The notes under the pieces are model-generated. The model was not told where the DNA came from, made no database searches, and saw only the letters and a list, made by a program, of their open reading frames with translations. From Monoraphidium neglectum (taxonomy: Eukaryota > Chlorophyta > Chlorophyceae > Sphaeropleales > Selenastraceae): DNA of 29,534 bases. The DNA lies in assembly GCF_000611645.1 (NCBI RefSeq), contig NW_014013278.1:1-29534 (forward strand), read 5' to 3'. The translations under genes and the position numbers were made by a program. Shown piece after piece: positions 1 to 10,695 of this stretch (position 1 is its first letter; the number at the start of each line of letters is the position of its first letter).

Positions 1-20
1 CCCCTGGCCCCTCCCCCCAC

Positions 21-1557
21 CTTGTGCTCGAAGAAGGAGTAGTCCAGGTACTTGTCAAACCGCTTAGAAAAGTCCGTGTCCGTGGGCGTCCACGTCACCG
101 CGTAGGTGAAGGCCACCTTGGCGCCAGACACGAGCTCGACTGGGGACGTGGCGTTGTCGTGCTGGGTCAGGTTGACATGGATGATCTGGGGGGCGGGGGC
201 GATGCCGCGTGTGTTGGGATGCGGGTGGGTACGAGCGTGCAAAGAGATAGGTGAAGAGCGCGGCGTGCGTTTTGGGGTGTGCGTGTGTGTGTGAGCGCGT
301 GCGCATGTGTGGTGTGAGCACTGGTGGGTTGTGCGGGTAGGGCTACCAGGCGGGGAAGCTGTGGCGATTGGGGCTGGCGGCATGGGCAAGAGGGGCCAGC
401 TGCACAACAACATTTGGAACACAACAGGGTGTTCTTGAATGCTGGCCAGCCGGCTGGCAGCTGACACGCTGACTTTGACATGCTACCAGCAACACTCCCC
501 TCCGCATTGCATGGCCGCAGCTGTGGGAAGCTCCCAGACAAAAAATGCGACCAATGACAGCCGAACGATCGCAGATGCTGCTACGGCATGCTGCCGCTGC
601 TGATGCTGCTGCTCCTGCTGCGGCGCCAGGGCTGCATCCTCGTACTCCTGCTGCAGAACACGCCAGGTATCAGCCTGGCACCACTCTCCACAGCCACCCC
701 ACAGTACAATACAGCCGGGCGAGACTGCACCTGCAGCTGCCCAGGCACGGCCCCCACCGCCACAGCAGCCGACGGGCCTCACAGCAAACGCAGCAGGCAG
801 CCGGCCTCCCGATCCATCAGGCGGACGCATGCGAGGCGAGTGTCCACGCGCCCCCCCCCCCCCTGCCGCGGTACCCCCCTCACCTGGTCCTCGTTATAGC
901 TGATGTCCAGCTGCCAGTGCGGGTACAGCAGCGTGGCCGGCTGCTGCCCCTTGGCCCCGTGCTTGACCTCCCCCACGTAGCCCCACATCGGCAGCTCGTC
1001 CATGAACAGCTCAAACCAGTACTGCCGCCGGATCGCCTCCGAGAACTCAGACACGTCGTCGTCCGACAGCGTCTTCTCGCAGATCAGGGTCTTCGGGACC
1101 GGGACTGCGGTTTGGCGCACGCGGACGGCGGCGACGGCGACGGCGCATTGCGTGCGGCGGGCGGTTGGCGGCGGGTAAGGGCGCGCCGCAGGCGAGCGCC
1201 GCGCGCGAGCGCCGCTGCTCGCGCGCCCGGCTTGTCATCTCATCAGGCGCAGGGGGGGCGGCGCTCACCCTTGAACTTGATGTCCAGCTGGCTGTGAATT
1301 AGTTCATTGCCCTGCAGCACCTCCCCAAGGCCGCCCCAGCTGTGCTCGGCGGGCTCATCAGGCCGCGCCTTGCAGTATGGCAGGGCGTAGTAATTGTAGG
1401 TCTCTTGTGGGTTGTTGAAGGGCCCCACTTTGTTTACCCACAGCACAACCGGCTCCTTGTCCGCATAGCGATGGTTGCGCTCGCTTGCTAGTGCTGGCCC
1501 CGCTAGGCTGGCGGCCAGAAGGCCTAGCAGCCATAGCGTCCCCTGCCGTCCTCGCAT
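21..1557 (-). CDS. TMN1: Transmembrane 9 superfamily (nonaspanin) protein, TMN1/TM9SF1-like, 5' part
   Basis: Exons 1557-1269, 1104-884 and 185-21 encode the first 225 residues; the gene continues off the left edge (a GTGGGG donor follows at 20). Translation starts at ATG 1557 with a signal peptide (LWLLGLLAASLAGPALA, residues about 8-24). The lumenal nonaspanin domain follows, with the family hallmarks NKVGPFNNPQETYNYYALP, GGLGEVLQGNELI, YWFELFMDELPMWGYVGE and FDKYLDYSFFEH. These resemble plant TMN1 as I remember it. Junction phases (1, then 0) keep the frame, and the second junction restores EDQ-IIHVNLT. The nine membrane helices expected of the family lie outside the window. TM9SF proteins reside in Golgi and endosomes and act in cargo sorting and protein localisation. 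Intron 2 (186-883) is long and carries a GT-rich tract at about 276-313. The family assignment is firm; the exact paralogue is inferred. Confidence 0.9.
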
Positions 1558-2390
1558 CGGTCACAACTACGGTGCTAGGCTCATGGATCAGGTCGAAAGG
1601 TTGTGATCTCCTTATACGAACGAGCTTCCGATCGCCTCTACAGTATTTGAGGCCGTGTGCAACATTACCAAACTTTGCATGGCTGAAAGCAGGGCCTTCC
1701 TAGAGAAGGTTGGCCCAATGACAGCACCAGGCAGCAGCTGCTGCAGCCTTCAACACAGCGTCAACGCACCGACACGCATGTGGACGGAGAAGCACAGCAC
1801 TATTACAAGATGAAAGGGAAGGGGTTTCCCAGTTGACCTGAACCACCCGCAATGCTGCCTCAGGCTGGCCACCGTCCACACCCAATGTGGTGGTTGCCTT
1901 CCGTCATTGGCCAGCTGCGTTTGAATTACAAAATGCAACACTTGAGTCGGGCATTTGCGATGGCGCGGAGCAATCAAGGGAGTGCTTGGAAACACACTGG
2001 CTTCATGATAAGAGCATCCTACGATACATCTTGGTCAAAATGCTTGCTGCGGGGGTTGTCCGCAGGCCAGTCCACAAACCACTGGCACACCTGCAACCGG
2101 CAACAGCTGCCCTGCCACAGCTGCAACCGGCCGCCTCTTGCCTTCATGCACAATCAAGAGCAGATGCCATTGATGACCAAAAGCTGTGTGCTGTTTTGCC
2201 GACCAGTATTTGCAGTATGTTACCGTCGACGCACGCAGCCATCACCGCGACGGCGCAAGCCGTGCCTGCATGTCGATGTCCACCTGCGATGTTGGGTGAG
2301 CCAGCGCCTGATCGTGTGAACAGGAATATTGCGCGACGTCATATCAGCGGGAAATGCGACCCAAAGCAGTTTCATCGCCAATACAGCTGT
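1558..2390. other. Intergenic: 5' flank of the TMN1-like gene and probable 3' UTR of the Orai gene
   Basis: I see no supportable gene here. The plus strand is rich in CAA/GCAA words (for example the repeated CTGCAACCGG around 2090-2135), the composition seen after other minus-strand genes in this window. I therefore read most of it as the Orai 3' UTR followed by the promoter of the TMN1-like gene. ORFs across it lack family motifs and splice logic. Confidence 0.45.
1926..1930 (-). terminator. Putative TGTAA polyadenylation signal for the Orai gene
   Basis: TTACA on the plus strand is TGTAA on the minus strand, about 460 bases past the Orai stop. A second copy lies at 1803-1807. TGTAA is the usual chlorophyte polyadenylation motif, but a five-base word also occurs by chance. 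Confidence 0.35.
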
Positions 2391-5276
2391 CTATGATGTG
2401 AGTGCAGACGGCCGCACCCCCAGGCACCAAGGCGAGGCACGATGGGCCACCAATTTGAACTGGGCTGCATTTCGCCCGTGAAATCCGCTCACCACGTGCG
2501 ACTGCGACTGTGAGGTCGGCGCGCTGGAGCGCAGCGGCCACGCGCCCCTGGGCTCCGACGCAGACTGCGACACGCCGTCGCCGACGCTGCCGCCCCACTG
2601 CGACGGGTCGTTGCCGTTGGCAGCGCCGCGCGGCAGTGTCGCCGGCTTCAGGTGCCTGTGAGGGGGCGGGGGGTGCACGCGCCAGGGTGCGCTGCTGAGA
2701 TAGCAGGCTATGTATCAACAATGTTGACACCAAGCCCGCAGCCAGAACACACGACGTCAATTGGCAACCCAGAGGCTCGTGACCTGGGGCTCACCAGTCA
2801 AATGGCAGGCCGCTGCTGACCAAAGGTATGCGCTCGGCGCCCTGCAGCAGAGCGCGGAGGGCGGGGTGATGTGTCCCGCACCTGGCCAGCCCATGGCGCC
2901 TGCACCCGCCTCCTGCCACCCCCTTTGCACAACATGCGTCTGGCATCCGCGCCAGCCCCTTCGTTTTCTCTGCCATTCGCAACTGCCCGTCGCAGGAGCA
3001 GCCGCAACTTGCCCAGGGGCACTCGAGTTGCCCCCCCACGCGACCCCTCCCCCATGCGCCCGCGCACCTGTGCCAGGCGGTCCTTTGTGAGGATGTGCGC
3101 CGTCCACTTACGGTGGTGCCACGCCACCGCGGCCGCGGACAGCAGCATGATCGCCGTCACAATAGCGGCCGCAGGGACAGAGCTGTCGAACTTGATCCAC
3201 GCCGCGACCGCTAGGTTGGCAAAGCACGCGGGGATGGACAGGCCCTGGTGGCGGGGCGACGCAGGGCAGAGGGCGGACAACGCAGAGGGCAACGCGGGAG
3301 ATTGCGAGAGAGCCATAATCTGCGATGGTGACCAGGCATAGCGGGCAGGAGGCCTGGGGACGCGGCGGCCAACATGACAGGGAGGTAATGACAGGGGTTT
3401 AGGGGGGGGGGCGCTTACGAAGAGGGTGAAGGCGCGCCGCCAGCTGGTCTCGCAGCGCGTGTTCCAGTGGGCGGCGAAGGATCGGTGCGGCGCCGGCGGC
3501 CGCATTCCGGGCCTGCTTGTGAACGGGAAGTGAGCGCAGTGATCTTGTGAGCTGCAGGGACGCAGCAGGGTTGAGCGATTGAGGCATTCAATAACTCAGC
3601 TTGGCTACTCGGGGTTGTGTGCGTTGGGGTGAGTGGCATGTACATGAGCGTATGCGTGCGTTTGTCACGGCAGCGGCGGAGTATGTTATGAGAGGGCTCA
3701 CCTGTAGGTCAGGGCAAAGTCGCGTGCTCGTGCCTGCGGTCACAGAGGGCAGCGGGTGGGTGGCGGCGCTGCGAAGAGCTGCTTGCAGAGCAATCATCAG
3801 GTTTTGACACCCGAGCGCACAGCCTGATTGCCCAGTGCGCCATCTCCCGTGCTGTTGCAACGAAAACAGGGCCGTGGGCAGCGCCCCACCATGAATTCCG
3901 CCTCCTCTTCATCGGATGTGTAGCGCTGGCCGGTCTTGATGATGCTGCGTAAGGGAAGCGTGCAGTCTCGTGGGCAAAACAAGGTGCCAAGGCAGGCGAG
4001 CCGATTGCCGCGCCCGCGTGCGTGCGGCACGCCCGCATGCCTGCCGCACGCGTGCATGTAGCTCGTGCAATTGTGCGGTGACGCGTGTCCGTGCGCACCT
4101 GACGAGCATGAGGGTGCAGATGATGACGGCGATCATGTTGAAGCCCACGGTCAGCGCCATGGTGAGGCCAAAGAGCGGCAGCAGGGCGCCCGTGGTGTCG
4201 ACAAAGCCCGTCCAGTCAAACTGTGCGCCAAGGGGGGTTCGAGGGCACAAGGGCGAGAACAAGAGGCGGGCAGAGGCGTGAGAAGGGGGGAGCAGAGGTG
4301 TGCATGTCCTGGGCGAGGCAAGGTTCAGCGTTAGAGGGCTATGCATTGGCTCGTGTGGCGCATCCTGTAGCAAATCCCGGGAAGAGCTCTCGTGCAAAGC
4401 TGAGCCCCTCGCGGTGCCGAGCCCCCCCCCCCCCGACGCCTGCGCTGCTGCAGCGACTGGTGCACAAAATCGGCTGTTGAATCCGGTCAAACGCGGCCGC
4501 GGCCCGAACGCGCGTGCGCGCGAGCACCTGCATGAACGCCGCGAGGGAGAACCCCGCGATGAGGGCGGCCATGTTGCCGAGGGCCTTGAGCTGCTCGCTC
4601 TTCTCCTCCACGTCTCGGCGGTTGCGCTCAAAGACGCGCGCCCACAGCACGCGCGCGTTGTCGAGATGCCCTGCGGGGAGGGGCGCGGGAAGGCGAGCCA
4701 ACCACGCCCGTGTGGTGAGCTGCAGGGCGGGGGCTTGACCTAGGGATGCCCCTCTGTGCGAGTGCGTCAAACTTGCGCGCAGTACGGCTCCCAGTTTGGC
4801 AGTGACGCTTGCTGCTCACGCTGCTCAACGTCTAGTTCATGCCAGAGCCTCTCCTCCTCTCTGCGCCAAGGGCGTGTCAACAGAGGGTGTGCGTTGATGC
4901 AGCATGGACTGCGGGAGCCCCGCAAGTGGCGGGCCAACAACTTTTGCAAGCTCGCGCATGCATTTTTAGACCTGCTTGGTTAGGCCAGCAGAAAGGCCGA
5001 CAGCTCAGCAACATGTTAGGCAAGAGAACACAATTACACGCTCAAATTCCACATCACTGCAATCCCTCCCTTCTCTCGCCCCTGCCGCCCCCACCCAGCC
5101 CAGCCCAGGCGCGCCCACATGAAGTCGCGCTCTGCAAGCATTTGGGTGCGCTCCGCCTCCCGCCATTTCAAGTCCTCGCCACGCCACTGCCGATCCTCTG
5201 CGCGCCATTCACGGCTCAGTGCTGTGTCATAGCCCGTGAGCAGCGCCTGCGCCGCCTCCACCAGCCGCTCGTCCAT
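2391..5276 (-). CDS. Orai-type store-operated Ca2+ channel (CRAC channel pore subunit)
   Basis: Ten exons: 5276-5119, 4860-4820, 4670-4528, 4220-4099, 3944-3890, 3733-3702, 3512-3419, 3244-3068, 2841-2795 and 2655-2391; 377 aa, every junction in phase. The N-terminus (residues 1-66) is charged, with WRxED-like repeats. TM1 (about 97-114) reads LKALGNMAALIAGFSLAAFM, matching the Orai pore helix ([20 protein letters not shown] in human Orai1). TM2 is about 127-152. Residues 156-215 form a cytosolic loop. TM3 ends in AVAAWIKF, the counterpart of Orai WVKF. TM4 starts PAAAIVTAIML and continues into a HILTKDR tail. Orai hexamers conduct Ca2+ across the plasma membrane. The basic K and the G-F hinge of TM1 are kept, but the filter Glu position is Gln114. 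A GTGAGC donor inside the last exon (near 2496) could extend or replace the C-terminus. No gene symbol is assigned. Confidence 0.8.
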
Positions 5277-5708
5277 CCGGGCGCGCCGTCAAGGCAGTAA
5301 TGGACAATGTCTTTGCGCCTTTTCGGCGAGCTGGCGCTGAAGTGAGCAGCTTTAACTGAGATATCTTCAAAACAATATACTTTATGGCCATACGCACACG
5401 AAGAAGCCGATGGCGCGTCCAGATCAGTGATCAAAACATGTAAGATTTAATATGCCGTTAATCAAGTCGTGGATTGTCGTCATATGCGACTTGCTCCTCG
5501 TTCAGCACTCCAAGGCCGAAACGGCAACCGACCGCACCTTTCGGCGATGTATCATCATAACAGGCCCATCATACTGTACGCGATCGCGCTTTGCTTGTTC
5601 TAGTGTCACTGAGATATATGACTGTAGGTGGTATACATTTCTAGACCTTACCCCCGCCTCGATCTACGACAGCAACTGGGTCTGGCCAGTTTACGGCTGC
5701 CCGCCGGC
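5277..5708. promoter_or_regulatory. Divergent intergenic region between the Orai gene and the Cys-rich ORF
   Basis: This is a 432-base gap between two start codons pointing away from each other. Composition drops to clearly AT-richer sequence at about 5340-5660, unlike the neighbouring coding DNA, as expected for promoter and 5' UTR. An AT-rich stretch near 5440-5455 (gatttaatatg) is the best TATA-like site. No specific motif is assigned. Confidence 0.4.
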
Positions 5709-6221
5709 ATGAACACAGTATATGGTTTTGAGGCGTGCTCTGATCAGGGCCAGGGCGCGCCTCGTGAGATTTTAGCGCCACCCCGTCGCAGCGCCCCTCG
5801 TGCGACCCGGTCGGCCCTCTCCACTGCGCTCGCAGCTGCGGGCGGCGCGTCCAGCTACCGCCAAGACTCTTGCGACGGCTGCGACAGCGATGGCAGTTGG
5901 GGCGAGGGGCGTTCGGACTGCAGCAGCGCCGGCAATCTGTCGAGCTGCAGCTGCGATGTCGCAGGCACGCAATGCAGCGGGCCCATCCCAATCCCCTTCA
6001 GCAGCGACAACCCCAAGCAGCTTGCCTGGGCCAAGGCGCGCATGCGCCTGCAGCAGGCCGCAGTTCTGCGGCAGCAGCGCGCGGCGCCTGCAGATACGCA
6101 CTACTATTATGCTGCACAGCAGCTGTGTGCGCCGCCGCAGCGGACTGGGTGGCTGGCGGCGCCGCAGTGCGCCCGCAGCGGGCGTGACCATCACCAGCCT
6201 GTGACGCAGCGCGACGCATAA
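5709..6221 (+). CDS. Unknown Cys-rich, low-complexity protein (single exon, 170 aa)
   Basis: I do not recognise this protein. An ATG at 5709 opens 170 codons ending in TAA. The third codon position is GC-rich, as in the confirmed genes nearby. The middle (about residues 55-95) is rich in Cys, Ser, Asp and Gly (SCDGCDSDG, then SSCSCDV). A basic, Ala/Gln-rich helical stretch follows (QLAWAKARMRLQQAAVLRQQ, about residues 101-120), and then a Gln/Pro/Ala tail with a YYYAAQQ patch. There is no signal peptide or membrane segment. Downstream DNA to about 7900 is TTG/TTGC-rich on this strand, like the region after the plus-strand TZF gene, which supports a plus-strand transcript. Further exons upstream or downstream cannot be excluded. 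An overlapping minus-strand ORF looks less coding-like. Confidence 0.5.
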   Translation: MNTVYGFEACSDQGQGAPREILAPPRRSAPRATRSALSTALAAAGGASSYRQDSCDGCDSDGSWGEGRSDCSSAGNLSSCSCDVAGTQCSGPIPIPFSSDNPKQLAWAKARMRLQQAAVLRQQRAAPADTHYYYAAQQLCAPPQRTGWLAAPQCARSGRDHHQPVTQRDA

Positions 6222-8221
6222 AAGTTGAGTTGCACGTGGGATGGGCTGCGGGGTACTTGCATCTGAGAGGCGGGCAAGGGCTGGTGGCTGGGGCCTGGGG
6301 GCGTGTGCTGTCTGCTGGTGTGGGTTATGGTCCAGTGCACGTTGCCCTTTTGTGTATGACCCCAAGGTCATGCTCTCTGCGCCCTTTGTCCGCGCAGGCT
6401 CTGCACACCCTCAGGCGAGGTCAATCGCACTCCTGACTCCTCCCGGCGGCATCAACCACTCAAAGACGGCGGGTGCTGCTTGCCGTAGTGCTCTGCCGGT
6501 CTGGGCGGCTCATGACCTCGTACATTGATGAGCGCTCTTGTTCAATGGACAGCGTGATTCGATTGTGGTCGACGCTTCGACAACCCCACGCCCCGCCCGC
6601 GACTCAGCACCACACCTGCACGCGGGTGGCGGCGGCGCAACCAGCAACACGGCGACGCAGGGCCGCACGTCATCGGCCCTTTTCCAGCAGGTGGTCGCTG
6701 GTGGTGAATCTGGTTTTGCTGTTGTTTGAACAACTACACAAGATTTCATGGGCCGTGTGGAGAAACACTTGCAGCTTGGAAGCACGCAAAGAACCAGAGC
6801 TTGCATGTACGCTGCGGCTGCACTCCCAAGCGGCGGGGTTGCACCCCCACGATCATCAGCCCCTCGTCGCTGGCTCCAAGGGCAGGCGCGTGCGCCCGCT
6901 GATGTACGGCACAGCGCATGGCCCCAGAGCGCCGCACAGGCGCGCGGGGCCAGGCCGCCGGGGGCCTTGATCGGCTTCGCAGCGCTTTTCGCTGATCCTG
7001 GGTACCCCTTTTGCAAATATCCAGCCCCCGTGTGGTTTGTGCGACCAAGGGGGCAGCGCCTTCGTTTGTCAACTCCACCTTGGCTGTTTGAACCTTGCTC
7101 GTGCTTGGCTATTTCTACCTGCTGGCTCGCGTGTGCTTTACAGGTGACCTGGCACGCCGTTGCCAGCTTTGAACTCTTCTAAAGGACTGCGAGGGGTTGC
7201 AACCCCACTGTGTACTGATGTATTTGCACCTAATCTTTCATGCGCGTCTGTCAGCCATCAGACTGCCCTTGTCGACTCGCTGCGCAGGCTGCAGGCTCAT
7301 CACCACTCACCTGCGCAGCTCGGGGCGCCTTGCGCGTGCAGCACCACTCGCAGGCGCGCCCCTGTATATCGCACCATCCCCCTGGCATTGTGCCTCTTGG
7401 CACGGACGTGTGGCCCCCTGCCCACTTCCCCATGCCCAACGTCATGTGCAGGGGCGGCTGCGGCCGTTCCCTGGGCACACTTGCAGACCACACAATGTGG
7501 CGTTTAGCGCACTGATCGCACAACCGGTGGCTTGGGCGCAGGTTGCGCGCATCCAACGCCTCTTAGTCAATGCCACGAATCGGTTTTGCTGTGCCGTTGC
7601 TGTACAGCCGCTTGTCGCATCCTTGTTTTGCACATTTCCTGCGCGCCTTGTGGAACCCTTGCTTTGAAACCCTTGCGGTGCTTGCAGGAAGCCATTCAAT
7701 GTGTCAGATTGCCTGGTGGATTGCGGCTGTGTTTCCCTTGTCGTGCACCACACGTTGTGCACCACCCAGCTCGATTGCGTGGCGCTTTGGATTGATGTTG
7801 GCTGTTACTCGTGCCCACGCCAGCCAGGGCACCACCAGGCCCCGCACTTGCACACCTCGGAGCACTGGTGGCGTCATCAGGAAGGTATCCTACACAAACC
7901 ACACACAACAGGCATCTCCAATCAAGCGGCACAAAAGCTGCGGCTGCTCACAAAGGGTGAAATGGAATGACGCCGGCAAGTGGTCGGTGGGACGGGCCGC
8001 GGCGCTGACAGTCAAAAAACTGCCCAAAATTGCAGGCGACAGGCGCTACACCAGCGCGCGGAGCCCCTCGCAACTCCCTTGATGTTGCGGCGGTCGGGGA
8101 GTGTACCGCGCTGCTCTCACATTCGGCCTGAGATGGGGTATCAACAGTGGACCCGGGGATGCTGCCTGCCCAAGAAATAAGGCGCACCGTAGCGGATTGG
8201 AGGATGGTTGAAATGAAGCGG
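6222..8221. other. Gene-poor 2 kb stretch between two convergent 3' ends
   Basis: I found no domain, splice-consistent exon chain or structural RNA here. Open frames exist but are short and lack family motifs. The plus strand is TTG/TTGC-rich up to about 7.8 kb, which suggests a long 3' UTR of the 5709-6221 gene. The final few hundred bases look more like 3' UTR of the minus-strand plastid-protein gene. A minus-strand TGTAA lies at about 7137-7141. Confidence 0.4.
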
Positions 8222-10695
8222 TCAGAATGAAGAGGACGGAGATCTCAGCAACCGCTCGACCTGCGAGTGGCAGCAGTGGGGGTGACAGGACTTGGGTTGA
8301 GCCATGGTGCGCGCGAGTGCGCTGGCGTACACACACGCACACACACACACACACTCTCTCTCTCACACACACACACACACAGACACATATTTGCTCATGT
8401 GACAGAGGAAAGGCACGTATGCAGGCTACGCGTATCTGCTACCGCGGCGCAGCCAGCCCCCGGCCCACGTCCACCCAACACGCGTGAGCTTGGGGCGGGT
8501 TCGCAGCCCCCAGCAGCGCGGCCGCACCTCGTCCTGCGCCTCGGCCTGCGTGCGCCACTCCTCCTGCAGCGCCTCCAGCTCGGTCAGCCGCTCGATCTGC
8601 TCGCCAATGCCGGTCAGCTCCGCGGCGGCCACGTCGATCTCCATCTCCACCTCAATCTCGATCATGTCAATCACGCGCGCGTAGCCGTCGAGGAGCTCGA
8701 GCCGCGACGCCAGCCGCTCCTCGACGCCGCGCCGCGCCGTCTCCACGCGGCCGATGCGCGCGGCGTACGTGTTCGGGCCGCCGCCCGCGGCGCTCGCGAG
8801 CGCGGTGCTGCCGGTGCCGTCGCCGGAGTCGACGCTGCCGCGGGCGGCCGCAGCCGGCGCGGCCGCGCCCGCGGCGGCGCCGCCGCCCACGGACTCCATC
8901 TTGACCTGCAGCTGCCACAGCCGCGCGAGCGCGCGCGCGTCCTCCGACGCCTCGCCGAGGGCGGCCTCCACCTTGCGGCTGAGGGCCGCGTGCTGCGCGA
9001 GCAGCGCCTGCCGCATGCCCTCGATCTTCACCGCATTGGTCGGCAGCTGCTTCAGCCGCGGCAGCAGCAGCGAGCTGCTGGCGACTGCGCTGCCCGCCGC
9101 CGCCGCGGCGCCGGCCGCGATGAGCGCCGGCAGCGCGGGGTCAAGCAGCGCGGACGCCGCGTCGCTGCCAGCGAGGACCACGGCCGCGGGCAGCACCCAG
9201 CTGGGCAGGCCGCCGGTCGCGCCGGCTGCCAGCGGCCGGCCGAGCCGCTGCACGGCGGACGTTTTGTGGTTGACGACACTCATCGGCTCGCCTGGCCGCA
9301 TGCCTGGAGCCGCCGTGCTGAGCAGCAGCCGCCGCTGCTTGCTGCGGCCGCGCTCGGGCGCAGACACGACCGTCACGCGCTCGCCCACCTGCGCCGGCAC
9401 GTCGGCGGTCGCCGTCGCCGCCCGGAACGTGCGGCTCGCGCCGTCGGGCGCCCGTACGACCCACGTGTGGACCGCGGCAATCGGCGGCGCCTTCCACAAG
9501 CCGACCGCGCGCGCAGCTGCGAGGGCCCAGTTGCTGGCTGGTTGCTGCGCCTCCGAGCTGCAGCTGGTGACTGTTCCCGAGAACAGCTCAAACTCGTAGC
9601 GGGACTCAGAGTCGGCCACGACCTTCGCGCCCTCCTGCGGCTGCACCACCGCCAGCGGCCGGTTCGGAGGCAGCGGCGACGGCACCACGAAGCCGAACGA
9701 CACCTGGGGTCGAGATGGTGAGGGGCGGGCTGATGCGTGGGGGCAAGGTGGAAACCCCTGGCGAAGAGGGGCGCAGCTGCTGCTGCTGCTGCTGCTGCTT
9801 GTGGCGTGCGCTCGCATCCCTTGATGAGCATGGCAGCTGCAGCTAACAGGTGCAGCAACGCCAAGCGCCTTGCGTCCTTGAGGAGCCTGCCCGATCCTAG
9901 GCCAGGGGGCTGGGCGGCGGAGGCCCGCCCCCCATGCGACCCCTGCCGAGCTGGCTCCACTCACCTCCTCATTCCGCGGCATGCCCTGCGTCCGCATGCC
10001 CTGCATCACCGCCAGCGCCTCCACCACCCGCAGCTGCCGGCAAAGACCCAGGATCAGCGCCACCGTCGTCGCCAGCGAGGCCGCGGGCCACTGCGGGCCC
10101 GCCGCGCCGGGGCGGCCGCGCTGCGCGCTGCGGCGCGACGCGCACATGTCGGCATAGATCGCGAGGGCGAGATCCACATTGCTTTTTTCGAGGGCCAGAG
10201 ACAGAACAAGCTCCGCATCGGCGGCCTCGACACCATCGAAGGGCTGCGAATGCTGCTGCAGCAGCATGTCCAGTGCCTCAATGGAGGTCTTGGCGCATGC
10301 GACACGGCGCAGCAGCGCGGTGTTTCCGGCGATGCTGCTGTCAATGGGTGCTGTGCCAGCGTTGGCTGGCTGCTGATATTGCTGCTGTCGCATCTGGCGC
10401 TGCTGCTGCTGCTGGTGTGGCTGCTGGCTGGTTGTGGCTTGAGTGCCGCTGCTGCTGGCGCCGCTTCGCGCGGCGCCCCCCCCAACAACGGCGTCTGACG
10501 CAGTTGCCTGCGTTGAATGGGTGCGTGCATGAAATCGTGATCGGCGAGTCAAGTCTCTGGCATGGAGACCCAGGCTAACTGAATCAAGCGCACCTTGACG
10601 ACTGTGCGCGACCTTGGCTTGGTCACGCGGCCCAGCAGGAGCGAGCTCCGTAGCCTGGTGCCCGGCCTCGCCGATAAGCTGCTTCTTGCCCACAT
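8222..10695 (-). CDS. Conserved plastid-targeted protein of unknown function with PPR-like N-terminal part
   Basis: Four exons: 10695-10594, 10507-9965, 9703-8528 and 8260-8222; 619 aa, all junctions phase 0. Exon 1 is a typical transit leader (MWARSSLSARPGTRLRSSLL). A Gln-rich linker follows. Residues about 120-212 are helical and PPR-like (LALAIYADM and VVEALAVMQGMRTQGMP). The core begins SFGFVVP and contains VVQPQEGAKVVADSESRYEF and ELFSGTV. It continues with PAQVGERVTVVSAPE, the hydrophobic pair around SDAASALLDPALPALI, and a C-terminal coiled coil (MIEIEVEME; EEWRTQAEAQDEVERLL). I remember a land-plant chloroplast protein with the same order of motifs, including the closing QAEANDEAERLL, but not its name or function. 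The tiny last exon (13 codons) restores that ending. The hydrophobic pair may sit in a plastid membrane. Function is not assigned. Confidence 0.85.
8327..8387. repeat. CA/CT dinucleotide microsatellite in the last intron of the plastid-protein gene
   Basis: Runs of AC, then TC, then AC again lie in the intron at 8261-8527. The tract starts about 65 bases upstream of the final acceptor in transcript order, and on the transcribed strand reads as GT/GA repeats. Confidence 0.9.
9776..9800. repeat. CTG/CAG trinucleotide tract in an intron
   Basis: About eight CTG units lie within the intron at 9704-9964 of the plastid-protein gene. Unlike the other CAG tracts in this window it is not translated. 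Confidence 0.85.

Noticed and set aside
545..1297. Plus-strand open frame of 250 codons
   Set aside because: It is antisense to exons and introns of the TMN1-like gene, which has clear family motifs and splice phases.
4230..4260. tRNA-like T-arm word GGTTCGAGG
   Set aside because: No matching acceptor, D or anticodon arms around it; it lies in an Orai intron.
2391..5276. Bestrophin or another four-helix channel
   Set aside because: The TM1 pattern LKA...ALIAGF, the WIKF end of TM3 and the TM4 start AAAIVTAIM align with Orai, not with bestrophin signature motifs.
8426..8527. Reading through after AQDE to a stop at 8426 in the plastid-protein gene
   Set aside because: The read-through tail is unlike the family. 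Splicing to 8260 gives the conserved VERLL ending.
8267..9721. Plus-strand open frame of about 480 codons
   Set aside because: It is exactly antisense to the main exon of the conserved plastid protein. It is Arg/His/Ala-rich with no motif, as expected for the opposite strand of GC-rich coding DNA.
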